A stretch of DNA of 64,000 nt from Polynucleobacter sp. MWH-HuK1. GTDB taxonomy: Bacteria; Pseudomonadota; Gammaproteobacteria; Burkholderiales; Burkholderiaceae. The stretch lies in the NCBI RefSeq assembly GCF_018881815.1, contig NZ_JACVPP010000001.1, positions 617,352 to 681,351 on the forward strand. The letters run 5' to 3'. Each line of letters begins with the position of its first letter. Position 1 is the first letter of the stretch. Made by a program: the position numbers and the translations under genes. Positions 1-7,538 of this stretch are shown piece after piece. Below the pieces are notes generated by a model. That model was not told the origin of the DNA. It worked only from the letters and a program-made list of their open reading frames with translations, and searched no databases.

Positions 1-1
1 C

Positions 2-739
2 ATCATGGGCGGTTTGCTCTTGGCAATCATTACTTACATCCCAAATACACCAGTTTCAGTATTTAATGCTTTGACCCACTTTGCTAACCCAGCGTTGGAA
101 AAGGCAATGGCAACTTCACCAGCAACGATTACTGCTGACGTGAACGAATGTACATTCCAGTTCAACCCAACTGGTACAGCGAAGTTCACAAGTTCTTGCG
201 ATATTGCAAAACAAGTGATGGCGTCTAACTCTGCGAGCTACACAACTATTCCTGGCCCAGCCGGTAGTACTGCTGTTGTGAAGATCGGTGATGCAGAAAT
301 CACTGGATACACAGCAAAAGGCATGGCTCCAGCAGATTTGAAAGCTAAAGATGCTGAGTTCAAGAAGCAGATTCGTGATGCGTTGAATGCTGCTGGCTAT
401 CCAGCTAAAGCTGATCCAGCTGGCATTAACTATGTAGCTGTATTGCTCTTGTTGGTGTACTTGGTGATCTTGGTAACCATGGTTTATGGCCCAATCGCTG
501 CAATGTTGGTTGAGATGTTCCCAACTCGCATTCGTTACACCTCTATGTCATTGCCATACCATATTGGTAACGGTTGGTTCGGCGGCTTGTTGCCAACGAT
601 CTCCTTCGCCTTGGTTGCGCAAAACGGTAACATTTACTACGGTCTCTGGTACCCAATCATCATCGCTACGATGACATTGGTAATTGGTACGCTGTTTGTT
701 AAAGAAACCAAAGACGTAGATATCTACGCACGTGACTAA
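2..739 (+). CDS. MFS transporter, metabolite:H+ symporter (MHS) type, C-terminal part
   Basis: The reading frame is open from the left edge, so the N-terminal half lies outside the window. The last ~100 residues resemble the C-terminal half of MHS-family major facilitator proteins: a membrane segment, then VEMFPTRIRYTSMS and PYHIGNGWFGG, then two further hydrophobic segments and a short tail containing VKETKD. Such proteins take up organic acids, betaines or other small metabolites with protons across the inner membrane; the substrate cannot be told here. Unusually, about 110 hydrophilic residues (roughly nt 95-430, with two Cys) sit between two membrane segments, probably as a periplasmic loop. 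A hairpin terminator follows the stop codon. Confidence 0.85.
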   Translation: MMGGLLLAIITYIPNTPVSVFNALTHFANPALEKAMATSPATITADVNECTFQFNPTGTAKFTSSCDIAKQVMASNSASYTTIPGPAGSTAVVKIGDAEITGYTAKGMAPADLKAKDAEFKKQIRDALNAAGYPAKADPAGINYVAVLLLLVYLVILVTMVYGPIAAMLVEMFPTRIRYTSMSLPYHIGNGWFGGLLPTISFALVAQNGNIYYGLWYPIIIATMTLVIGTLFVKETKDVDIYARD

Positions 740-765
740 GATTCTTTAGTCTGCAACAAATGAGA

Positions 766-792
766 AACCCGATCAGAAATGGTCGGGTTTTT
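766..792. terminator. Rho-independent terminator between MFS and MOSC genes
   Basis: AACCCGA and TCGGGTT form a stem extended by a few further pairs, followed by a run of seven T on the plus strand. It lies between two convergent genes and most clearly serves the transporter. Confidence 0.8.
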
Positions 793-1404
793 TTATTCCC
801 ACAAATCTTTTTGATTGCGATTGTTTAAGAGCTTTTGATTTTGTTGTGCGATAGAGGTTTCTCTTGATCCTGGGATGAGTTCAATTTGTGCGCCAGCAGA
901 AAGCACCCCAGTTTTAGTTACTCGCAAATACCAGCCACTAAAGCCAGACTGCAGCATTGCTTTTGAAGCTCCTTTGTAACGCATGGCAGCGTTAAATTTA
1001 AAGCAGGGTTCTCGTAGCTTAACGACTGAAAATTCTAATTCTCCAATCCGTAGTTGATCACCAACAAACACCTCAGTTTCTAGCAGGCCTTCTATTGTGA
1101 AATTTTCGCCAATAGCCCCATGCTCCAAATGAACGGGCTGTTTGGTCTCACGAGTCAGAAGTTCATTCCAAAACGCGTAATGTTCTGCCGGATAAACATA
1201 GATGGCTTTTTCAATGCCACCGTGTACTGATAAGTCTGCCTGCTCATCATCTTTAACGCCAAGAGTAGTAATGTCGACGGGAGCAGGATTATCTAAGTCG
1301 CTTACTGCCTTCTTACGAATTGCCGAAGCAACGGATTTGTAATCAGGGTGATGGTTGCCAAATAGAGGTATGACTTTGCCAGTGGAGATGGTGAGAAGGC
1401 GCAT
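793..1404 (-). CDS. MOSC domain-containing protein, YiiM-like
   Basis: The 203-residue protein looks like a stand-alone MOSC (molybdenum cofactor sulfurase C-terminal) protein of the YiiM kind. Supporting motifs are DLSVHGGIEKAIYVYP near residue 57, GENFT near 103, the VGDQLRIGE strand, and REPCFKFN near 130, whose cysteine is the conserved MOSC position. MOSC proteins bind molybdenum cofactor sulfur; YiiM-like proteins take part in reduction of N-hydroxylated compounds with molybdoenzymes. The start ATG at 1402-1404 fits the family N-terminus. It converges with the transporter and shares its terminator region. Confidence 0.85.
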   Translation of the reverse strand: MRLLTISTGKVIPLFGNHHPDYKSVASAIRKKAVSDLDNPAPVDITTLGVKDDEQADLSVHGGIEKAIYVYPAEHYAFWNELLTRETKQPVHLEHGAIGENFTIEGLLETEVFVGDQLRIGELEFSVVKLREPCFKFNAAMRYKGASKAMLQSGFSGWYLRVTKTGVLSAGAQIELIPGSRETSIAQQNQKLLNNRNQKDLWE

Positions 1405-1450
1405 AAGTAAGAATGACTGATAAGATCAAGTTATCTATTGAAGAAGGTAA

Positions 1451-1861
1451 ATGATGCACTTTTATAAGCTTGTTGCCACTCTATTTCTGAGTCTACTCAT
1501 CAGTCAAGCTGCTTTTGCTAAATGGGATGAAGAACGCGATATGACTACCAACGGCAAAGAAGAGCTGGTCTATTACTACAAGACTAATGAGCAAGGACAA
1601 AAGCTTGTATTAGATAAGTATGTGAAACGTCTTATTTTTATACGCCCTGACAGACTATATAAACGCTCTATCAAACAAATCAAGATCGATGGGGTAGTGG
1701 TGGATGTTACTAGCGACCCTTTTTCTCGCTATCCAGAGCAAACAGCAATTATTTTTGATAACAAAGATGAGGTGCTCAAAAAGCTCTTTTTAGCTAAGAA
1801 AATTGAATTTAATGTCTTGTATGGTCGCGACCAAGCTGAGAGTGTTTTTCTCATTAAATAA
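1451..1861 (+). CDS. Small exported protein of unknown function
   Basis: I do not recognise this 136-residue protein. It starts with a clear Sec signal peptide: a short charged start, a hydrophobic core from about residue 6 to 19, and a likely cut after SQAAFA. The mature part is charged and rich in Lys, Asp and Tyr, with no cysteine and no further membrane segment, so it is probably a soluble periplasmic protein. An AAGG ribosome site lies just upstream of two consecutive ATG codons (1451, 1454). It is divergent from the MOSC gene. Confidence 0.7.
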   Translation: MMHFYKLVATLFLSLLISQAAFAKWDEERDMTTNGKEELVYYYKTNEQGQKLVLDKYVKRLIFIRPDRLYKRSIKQIKIDGVVVDVTSDPFSRYPEQTAIIFDNKDEVLKKLFLAKKIEFNVLYGRDQAESVFLIK

Positions 1862-1950
1862 TTTACCAATGCCATTTCCGGGTGTAATGTTGCTGTAATG
1901 TGTAAATAAATAGAAAGACGGTAAAGTCCGTTTATTAAGGGAGATAGGTA

Positions 1951-2763
1951 ATGTCAGTTCAAAATAATGATGTGTTAACTCGCCGTAATGCAATCAAGCT
2001 TGGCGTTGCTTCACTTTCTTTGACAGGTATTGCAGCGGGCGCTCAGGCTCATAAAGGGGCGGATGCAATTACGACCCCATTTACTGTAACTCAAACATTG
2101 ATACCGATTGCAGGCGGTAATGCAGAGTTTCCGGTACGTCGTATTTATTGCATCGGTAGAAATTATGCGGCGCATGCTCGCGAGATGGGTTCAGACCCAA
2201 CGCGTGAACCACCATTCTTTTTTCAAAAGCCAACAGACGCTATTCAGTTTGTAGCGCCAAACAAGATAGTAGATCACCCCTATCCATCGCTGACCAAAAA
2301 TTATCACTACGAAGTTGAGTTAGTTGCAGCGCTAAATAAGGGTGGCAGAAATATCTCTGTTGAAAAAGCCCTTGAGCATGTATACGGTTATGCCTTGGGT
2401 CTTGATATGACGCGCCGCGATTTACAGCGCTTTATGGGTGACCAGAAGAAGCCTTGGGAGATTGGTAAATCATTTGATCACTCTGCACCGATAGGACCCA
2501 TTTTTCCAGTGAATCAAGTTGGGCATTTCACCAAGGGAACAATTGCACTTTCAGTCAATGGGGTTACAAAGCAAAGAGCCAACCTAGATCAAATGATTTG
2601 GTCTGTCGCAGAGCAGATTTCGAAGCTTTCAGAGGCAAATGAATTGTTCCCTGGGGATATTATTTACTCAGGAACGCCTGAGAATGTCGGCCCAGTTGTG
2701 CGTGGGGACATTGTTCGTTGCAGTATCGATAATTTGCCGGATTTGGTGATAAAGATCGTTTGA
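1951..2763 (+). CDS. Fumarylacetoacetate hydrolase (FAH) family protein with Tat-type signal
   Basis: The catalytic domain (about residues 60-270) has the FAH-family pattern: IYCIGRNYAAHAREMG, PPFFFQKPTDAI, the metal-binding HYEVELVAAL, then GYALGLDMTRRDLQ and GDIIYSGTPENVGPV. Family members cleave C-C bonds in acylpyruvates or related diketo acids using Mg or Mn. The N-terminus (residues 1-34) carries TRRNAIKLGVASLSL then a hydrophobic stretch and AQA, which resembles a twin-arginine export signal. That is unusual, as most FAH enzymes are cytoplasmic. GGGAGATAGGTA lies in front of the ATG at 1951. The substrate is unknown. Confidence 0.85.
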   Translation: MSVQNNDVLTRRNAIKLGVASLSLTGIAAGAQAHKGADAITTPFTVTQTLIPIAGGNAEFPVRRIYCIGRNYAAHAREMGSDPTREPPFFFQKPTDAIQFVAPNKIVDHPYPSLTKNYHYEVELVAALNKGGRNISVEKALEHVYGYALGLDMTRRDLQRFMGDQKKPWEIGKSFDHSAPIGPIFPVNQVGHFTKGTIALSVNGVTKQRANLDQMIWSVAEQISKLSEANELFPGDIIYSGTPENVGPVVRGDIVRCSIDNLPDLVIKIV

Positions 2764-2796
2764 TGCGCCTAAATATTGAGTCCAAAGGGAGTTTTT

Positions 2797-2825
2797 TTGA
2801 GCATTTTGGTCAAATAAGCTAAAAT
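2797..2825 (+). promoter_or_regulatory. Sigma-70 promoter of the tRNA gene
   Basis: TTGAGC at 2797-2802 and TAAAAT at 2820-2825 are 17 bases apart, the ideal spacing. The -10 box ends 9 bases before the tRNA. Confidence 0.7.
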
Positions 2826-2834
2826 CTCACCTTC

Positions 2835-2911
2835 GGCGAATTAGCTCAGCTGGTTAGAGCGACGGAATCATAATCCGCAGGTCCGGGGTTCAAATCCCTG
2901 ATTCGCCACCA
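2835..2911 (+). tRNA. tRNA-Met (anticodon CAU)
   Basis: The 77 bases fold as a full cloverleaf. The acceptor stem is GGCGAAT with ATTCGCC, the D arm GCTC/GAGC, the anticodon stem ACGGA/TCCGC (one A-C mismatch at the outer pair) with loop ATCATAA, the T arm CGGGG/CCCTG, and CCA is encoded. The anticodon is CAU. The missing initiator features and similarity to elongator tRNA-Met favour Met, but tRNA-Ile2 with a modified CAU cannot be excluded by eye. Its 3' end is the integration site of island 1 and is preserved intact after insertion. Confidence 0.9.
2898..2911 (+). repeat. attL core of island 1 (tRNA 3' end)
   Basis: CTGATTCGCCACCA, covering part of the T arm, the acceptor 3' strand and CCA of the tRNA. 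It is identical to 7539-7552. Confidence 0.8.
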
Positions 2912-2945
2912 TATTCAGTTGTACTGATGCCTAGCATCACCCAAG

Positions 2946-2981
2946 AAACCCTTGAAGATTAAAGCCTTCAGGGGTTTTTTG
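2946..2981 (+). terminator. Terminator downstream of the tRNA, supplied by island 1
   Basis: AAACCCTTGAAG pairs with CTTCAGGGGTTT (one G-T pair) and is followed by a T run. It lies inside the island, so it replaces the original terminator that now sits beyond attR (7558-7589). Confidence 0.8.
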
Positions 2982-3004
2982 CTTTCTGTAGTCAACGATG
3001 GGAA

Positions 3005-3075
3005 ATGTGAGTAATATCAACCCCATGTGAGTAGGAATGTGAGTAATTCTCCAGCTACCTACCAAAATTACTCAT
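3005..3075. repeat. TGTGAGTAAT repeats at the left end of island 1
   Basis: TGTGAGTAAT occurs at 3006-3015 and 3038-3047. A variant, TGTGAGTAG, lies at 3026-3034, and an inverted partial copy, ATTACTCAT, at 3067-3075. The last two direct copies start 12 bases apart. They lie between attL and the integrase start, where arm-type integrase or excisionase sites are expected and where they could also control the integrase promoter. Confidence 0.6.
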
Positions 3076-3088
3076 AAAAAGGCTTCAA

Positions 3089-4294
3089 ATGGCTTCAAAA
3101 CTGCTTACAGACTCGTTGATTAAGTCCTTGAGGGGTAAGCCCAAGCAATATGCTCAAAATGATGGGGATGGCCTTTCCTTGCTCGTATTGCCCAATGGAT
3201 CAATGTCTTGGCGGTATCGATATCGGTTTGCAGGCAAAGCAAAGATGCTTTCCTTGAGAGGCTACCCTGAAGTTTCTCTAAAGCAGGCTAGAGAGGATAG
3301 GGATGAACTCAAGAAAATCCTCCAGTCAGGCAAAGACCCTTCCCTATTTCGCAAACATGCCTCCAAAGAGAAGTTGCAAGCCCTAGCGAACACTTTTGAA
3401 GGTGTGGCCCAGGTATGGCACGAAAGATGGAAGATTAATAAGACCTCTGACCATGCTAAAAGAGTTTGGAGAAGGCTGGAATTGAACATATTTCCCCATG
3501 TTAAAAATGTGCCAATTTGTGAAATCACCTCAAAGTCTATGAAACAGATTATTCAGAAGATGGAGGAAAGAGATGCAACCTCCATGACAAGAAGGGTCTT
3601 GAACACTTGCTCACAGGTTTTCAGCTATGCGGTGCATGAGGAGTTAATTGAAATTAACCCAGCAAAGAGTATTGATGCCAACTTAGCTTTCAAGCCCCAT
3701 GTTGAAAGGAATTACAAAAGGGTGACCGCCAAAGAGTTACCAGCCCTGCTTAGGGATATTGATACCTATGGGACTAATGAAGTTGCTGGAACTGAACTCA
3801 CTAGACTTGGCTTGCAGTTGCTTGCCTATACCTTTGTTAGGACCTCGGAGTTAATCGGTGCAAGGTGGGATGAGATAGACCTCAAGAAGGGTGTATGGCA
3901 GATTCCAGCCGAAAGAATGAAGATGAAAAATCCTCATATCGTTCGGCTATCTTCTCAGGCACTAGCAATTTTCAAACGATTGCATGAAATAACTGGTGGA
4001 AGAGAATTAGTATTCCCCAATGCAAACAATCCCAAGAAGCCAATGAGTAATAACACTTTGATTTATGCCCTCTATCGTCTTGGCTATCACTCCAAAATGA
4101 CTGGGCATGGTTTCAGGGGAATTGCATCAACTATCTTGCATGAACAAGGCTTCCCCCATGCTCATATTGAATTGCAGTTAGCCCATAGTGAGAAGGACAA
4201 GGTATCTAGTGCCTACAACTATGCAGAGTATTTAGCACCTAGAGCCAAGATGCTTCAGTCTTGGGCGGATTATTTGGATGGATTGAAGGCTTGA
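3089..4294 (+). CDS. Tyrosine recombinase (P4-type integrase) of island 1
   Basis: The 401-residue protein has the usual three-part layout: an N-terminal arm-binding domain (about 1-90, DUF4102-like, with DGDGLSLLVLPNGS), a core-binding domain (about 100-200) and a catalytic domain. The catalytic set is visible as Arg251 in FVRTSELIGARW, a Lys near 278-280, His340 and Arg343 in HGFR, His366 in LAHSE and Tyr376 in AYNYAEYL. Such enzymes integrate and excise islands at tRNA 3' ends, which matches the tRNA repeat next to it. It reads away from the tRNA, starting 177 bases after it. The protein looks intact. Confidence 0.95.
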   Translation: MASKLLTDSLIKSLRGKPKQYAQNDGDGLSLLVLPNGSMSWRYRYRFAGKAKMLSLRGYPEVSLKQAREDRDELKKILQSGKDPSLFRKHASKEKLQALANTFEGVAQVWHERWKINKTSDHAKRVWRRLELNIFPHVKNVPICEITSKSMKQIIQKMEERDATSMTRRVLNTCSQVFSYAVHEELIEINPAKSIDANLAFKPHVERNYKRVTAKELPALLRDIDTYGTNEVAGTELTRLGLQLLAYTFVRTSELIGARWDEIDLKKGVWQIPAERMKMKNPHIVRLSSQALAIFKRLHEITGGRELVFPNANNPKKPMSNNTLIYALYRLGYHSKMTGHGFRGIASTILHEQGFPHAHIELQLAHSEKDKVSSAYNYAEYLAPRAKMLQSWADYLDGLKA

Positions 4295-4477
4295 TCATGA
4301 GTCGATAAATTTAAAAAGACTTGTCAATCTAGAAAATCTATTGCTTTTAAAAGTTAACAATATTAGTATTCACTTGTGGTAGAAATTGGCGTTCCATAGA
4401 CAGTGGGATTGAGCTTTTTTGCTAAGCAGCTAACTTTATTTTGTTGGCTCTCTTACATTTGCTCGTATGGAATCGCC

Positions 4478-4738
4478 ATGTATAAACCTTACCCCATTTC
4501 TTCTTGCTCCGATGAAAGATTGACTTTGCCCACCATAGGCATGAGTCGCTGGAGTCAAATAAAACATTTTGTACCATTCTCAAAAGAAAAATTTAGACAA
4601 TTAAGTTTGGTTGGAAAAGCGCCCAAACCGATTCGTTTAGGCATTCGATGCACTTTTTATCAAAACAAAGAGTTGCATAGGTTTTTAGAAAACCCATTGG
4701 AATATCGCATAAATCTTGAGGAGGCCGCTCATGATTAA
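4478..4738 (+). CDS. AlpA-like transcriptional regulator / excisionase
   Basis: A short helix-turn-helix protein of 86 residues from the ATG at 4478. The core GMSRWSQIKHFVPFSKEKFRQL followed by KAPKPIRLGIRCTFYQNKELHRFL has the form of AlpA/excisionase-like winged-helix proteins of P4-type islands. These activate integrase expression or direct excision. An upstream GTG (4403) would add 25 residues with a hydrophobic stretch, which is unlike the family. It overlaps the next gene by 8 bases, so the two are probably one operon. Its best-guess targets are the TGTGAGTAAT repeats at the island ends (inference). Confidence 0.75.
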   Translation: MYKPYPISSCSDERLTLPTIGMSRWSQIKHFVPFSKEKFRQLSLVGKAPKPIRLGIRCTFYQNKELHRFLENPLEYRINLEEAAHD

Positions 4739-5264
4739 AGATGTCCCGTATTTCCCTTTTTATGCCGCAAACATTATGTCTAATAGAGCATTTAGACTCA
4801 TGTCATTAAAGGAAAGGGGTCTATTCATAACCCTTTTAATGGAATGCTGGATAAATGGAAGCATTCCCTCGGAATTTGTCGATATGTCGAAAATTTTAGG
4901 ATTTACCTTTGATGAGGTGAAATCTGCCTATACCAACCTGCATTCTGCCTTTTTTCATCAGCAAGGAGGGCAAATCATTTCACATGAACTAGAGGGCTAC
5001 AGAAAAGGTTATTTAGAGACAAGAGAAAAGCAGCGCCTCGGTGGAATCAAGGGTGCGAAGCAAAAAAAAGACAAGGAAAAAGGTGGGGGCAAAGGTATAC
5101 CTGAAGGTCAACCTAAAGGTTCTTTAGTTCAAGTCAATTCAAATTCCGTTAATTTAAATCAGCTTTTAAATAAAGAGTTACAAAGCAAAGAAATTCAATC
5201 ATGGATTGATGATTACGATAGGGCTCCTGAAGCCATTTCATATTTCAAGGCTTCAAGGGGGTGA
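4731..5264 (+). CDS. Putative replication-associated protein (DUF1376-like N-terminus)
   Basis: 177 residues from the ATG at 4731, which has a strong GAGGAGG ribosome site 6 bases upstream; a start at 4716 lacks this. The N-terminal ~100 residues (YFPFYAANIMSNRAFRLMS, then KERGLFITLLMECW) resemble the winged-helix start of phage and plasmid replication-initiation proteins of the DUF1376/YdaU kind. From about residue 100 it is lysine- and glycine-rich and looks disordered. A role in island replication is inferred only. It overlaps alpA and is followed at 1 base by the next gene. Confidence 0.5.
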   Translation: MIKDVPYFPFYAANIMSNRAFRLMSLKERGLFITLLMECWINGSIPSEFVDMSKILGFTFDEVKSAYTNLHSAFFHQQGGQIISHELEGYRKGYLETREKQRLGGIKGAKQKKDKEKGGGKGIPEGQPKGSLVQVNSNSVNLNQLLNKELQSKEIQSWIDDYDRAPEAISYFKASRG

Positions 5265-5265
5265 T

Positions 5266-5574
5266 ATGAGTGGCGCACCCATTGGAAACACCAATGCTCA
5301 AAAAGGGCGATTGTGGAATGATGCTTTAAGAAAAGCTATTGCCCAGGACGATGGAAGGCGATTAAGGGCTTCCATTGATCAATTGTTAAATCTGGCATCA
5401 AAAGGTGAGCCTTGGGCGATAAAAGAACTTGCAGATAGGCTTGATGGCAGACCGAAACAAACGAATGCCCTCGAGGCTTCTGGTGAGCCTGAGCTAAAGG
5501 CTGTAAAGATAATTTTTGTATCGCCTGATGGTAAGGAGTCAGAGGATTTAAAGGTTCTAAATATACTCAATTAA
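5266..5574 (+). CDS. Small phage-like protein, possibly terminase-small-subunit related
   Basis: 102 residues from the ATG at 5266, which follows AAGGGGG and the upstream stop codon. It begins MSGAPIGNTNAQKGRLW and continues with two predicted helices containing LRKAIAQDD, LRASIDQLL and IKELADRLDGRPKQ. It ends in a strand-like KIIFVSPDGK. This pattern is common in small phage proteins of the DUF5681/terminase-small-subunit-like group that sit before packaging genes. No large terminase follows, so any packaging role would have to use a helper phage's machinery. Function unproven. Confidence 0.45.
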   Translation: MSGAPIGNTNAQKGRLWNDALRKAIAQDDGRRLRASIDQLLNLASKGEPWAIKELADRLDGRPKQTNALEASGEPELKAVKIIFVSPDGKESEDLKVLNILN

Positions 5575-5642
5575 ATCAATAGGCTTGCAATTGAGTTAAT
5601 GTATTTTTTCGGTACTGGATTGAAAGAAATTCCGGGGTAGTA

Positions 5643-5759
5643 ATGAAATCTATAAAAACTGGTTTATTGGGCTTCGTCCTATTTGTGCCTTTATTTGCAT
5701 TTGCACAGACTAATGACTAATGTGATGAATACTTGAGTACATTGGAAACTAATTGTTGA
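5643..5759 (+). pseudogene. Small secreted peptide interrupted by a stop codon
   Basis: From the ATG at 5643 the frame reads MKSIKTGLLGFVLFVPLF then AFAQTND and stops at TAA (5718-5720). This is a near-perfect Sec signal peptide with almost no mature part. The same frame continues for 12 codons, CDEYLSTLETNC, to a TGA at 5757. Either it is a broken small secreted protein or a decayed remnant of a longer one. GGGGTAG upstream could act as a ribosome site. Confidence 0.35.
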
Positions 5760-5821
5760 AAAAGTTATTTATAAGTGTTAAAACTAATATAGTATCTATA
5801 ACACTTAAAAGGGGCTATGTG

Positions 5822-6496
5822 ATGAAAAGGAAATTATTGGTAGCGGCGCTTTGTTCTATATCGGCTTCAGGCGCAATTGCTCAATCATTTGAGGGGCTTT
5901 ATGGACAGGTAGGTGTGGGTTTCCAAAGTATCGTTCCATCAGTCTCAAACGCAAGTATTACAAGCCCCAGTGGAACAAGATATAACATGGGCACTAGCGC
6001 TGATACTACTAATAACTTTACTGGTACAGCAACATTGGGATATAGCTTTTTAGTTACACCATCCTTTCTATTGGGATTTGGCGGGGAGTATTCACCTTTT
6101 TCTGGACAGTCTGGCAATACCACTTATACAAATTCACAACTTTCTCCATCAACACTTAGTAGTACATACAAGTTCAAGAATGGCTATAACTTCTTTCTTT
6201 CACCGGGAATTGTGATTGATACCAAAAGCGTAGCTTATGCAAAGGTTGGATATACCGGAGCTGGTATTGAATCGGGTGGAAGCACAACAAATTACACAGG
6301 CTACTCGCTGGGCTTAGGATATAAACGATTTATAGCTGGCAATTTGTATGCCTTTGGTGAGGGCAATTACATGAGTTATGGCAATAAAACTGAAACAAGT
6401 TCCGGGCCATGGGGTGGTGGCGGTAGCTATACATCGTCAGTCACTTCGAGTGCAAATGCCTACAATTTCTTGGTTGGTATTGGCTACAAGTTCTAA
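5822..6496 (+). CDS. Outer-membrane beta-barrel protein
   Basis: 224 residues from the ATG at 5822, preceded by AAAAGGGG; an upstream TTG start (5753) would hide the signal peptide. MKRKLLVAALCSISASGAIAQ is a Sec signal cut after AIA-Q. The rest alternates hydrophobic and polar residues with many Gly, Ser, Thr and Tyr, and ends in LVGIGYKF. The terminal Phe is the usual C-terminal signal for the outer-membrane assembly machinery. It resembles small 8-strand barrels of the OmpA/OmpW-like or opacity-porin kind. Cargo of island 1; it could change the cell surface seen by phages (inference). Confidence 0.75.
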   Translation: MKRKLLVAALCSISASGAIAQSFEGLYGQVGVGFQSIVPSVSNASITSPSGTRYNMGTSADTTNNFTGTATLGYSFLVTPSFLLGFGGEYSPFSGQSGNTTYTNSQLSPSTLSSTYKFKNGYNFFLSPGIVIDTKSVAYAKVGYTGAGIESGGSTTNYTGYSLGLGYKRFIAGNLYAFGEGNYMSYGNKTETSSGPWGGGGSYTSSVTSSANAYNFLVGIGYKF

Positions 6497-6514
6497 GTTA
6501 AGAGTTGATTTAAT

Positions 6515-6549
6515 AAAAAAGCCACCCCAAATATTAGGTGGCTTTTTTA
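6515..6549. terminator. Bidirectional terminator between barrel protein and lipoprotein genes
   Basis: AAAAAAGCCACC pairs exactly with GGTGGCTTTTTT. A and T runs on both sides let it work for both convergent genes. Confidence 0.85.
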
Positions 6550-6608
6550 TCGGCTGGAAAATTTAATTATTGGAATTACATGGCAACATCTGAATCATAG
6601 ATTGATTA

Positions 6609-7301
6609 CTACATACTTTTTAGTATTTCCGCTTTCTTGGTGTCGTAATCTTTTTGTGTAATCAAACCCTTTCTTCGCATCTCATTTAAATCATTCAGCC
6701 TCTCTTGGGCTGAAATACTTTTATTTTTATCTTGAGATTTCTGTGCAGTGGGGTCTGCGGATATGCAAATAGTAGGTGGACAACTTTGCGGAGCGGCAAT
6801 GACTAGCTCTTTAATTAAATCTCTATCTTTGCTTATTTCCATTTCGTATTTGGGCGGTGAAATTAGTGCGCCAATTAAACCAAATCCAGCACTCCCTCCT
6901 GCATTGTATTTACCTCGCAATATAACAACATCCCCAGCGGCAACTCTATAGGGTAATTCAACACTTGTAGCCCTGCTCTCAATGAAATCCGATGACCGCA
7001 TAAACCATTCAAATGTATAAGTGCCTGGAGCAAGGTTGAAATACATTACATTGTCGTCATTTATTGACCCAATTAAGGCGCCATTGATTTTCAAGTCAGC
7101 TGAATAGCCTCCTTTAATACTTAGCCAATTATCTTTGGAGGTTGTTAAAAAATAAACCTTGGCTAATTTTTCATGAGGTGTGAAATTTTTGGCGGCAATA
7201 GATGATTGCTCGTCATGCTTCGTAACATTTGCTTTGATGGTGCATCCACTTGCCAAAACAATGCCAATTATTAGCGCTAAAGACTTTAGAGGTATATTCA
7301 T
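6609..7301 (-). CDS. Lipoprotein with DUF2846-like domain and SHOCT tail
   Basis: 230 residues from the ATG at 7299-7301, which has an AAAGG site upstream; the upstream frame extension to 7337 would bury the signal. The N-terminus ends in the lipobox LASGC. Residues about 45-165 (VYFLTTSKDN, LKINGALIGSI, YFNLAPGTYTFEW) match the DUF2846-like fold of small envelope lipoproteins. The last ~35 residues, LNDLNEMRRKGLITQKDYDTKK, are a SHOCT motif. Probably anchored in an envelope membrane; function unknown. Cargo of island 1, convergent with the barrel gene. Confidence 0.75.
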   Translation of the reverse strand: MNIPLKSLALIIGIVLASGCTIKANVTKHDEQSSIAAKNFTPHEKLAKVYFLTTSKDNWLSIKGGYSADLKINGALIGSINDDNVMYFNLAPGTYTFEWFMRSSDFIESRATSVELPYRVAAGDVVILRGKYNAGGSAGFGLIGALISPPKYEMEISKDRDLIKELVIAAPQSCPPTICISADPTAQKSQDKNKSISAQERLNDLNEMRRKGLITQKDYDTKKAEILKSM

Positions 7302-7453
7302 TTGAAACCTTTTAATTGTTTTGAATTTTGTAATCAATTTATTTTATAGATAGGCTGTTGTGGAAATGGAAAAAAAGTGATGTCTGTTATAAAGATGGCA
7401 AGCACCAATTTTTCCGCCTCATGATTTGGGAAATAAATGGGGCAAATTGAGAA

Positions 7454-7476
7454 TTGTGAGTAATATTGTGAGTAAT
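7454..7476 (+). repeat. TGTGAGTAAT repeats at the right end of island 1
   Basis: Two copies of TTGTGAGTAAT start at 7454 and 7466, 12 bases apart. The motif and spacing match the left end. The rest of the 237-base stretch 7302-7538 holds no gene that I can see. Confidence 0.6.
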
Positions 7477-7538
7477 AAATTAAGGTGTGATGAAGAACAC
7501 TCATATAAATCAATGGCTTACAAGCCAAATATGAATGT

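Noticed and set aside
2835..2911. tRNA-Ile2 instead of tRNA-Met
   Set aside because: The anticodon CAU fits both; overall similarity to elongator tRNA-Met is greater, but this is not decisive.
3005..7476. TGTGAGTAAT repeats as a CRISPR array or iterons of an origin
   Set aside because: The repeats are too short, have no spacers of equal length, and are split between both island ends next to att sites.
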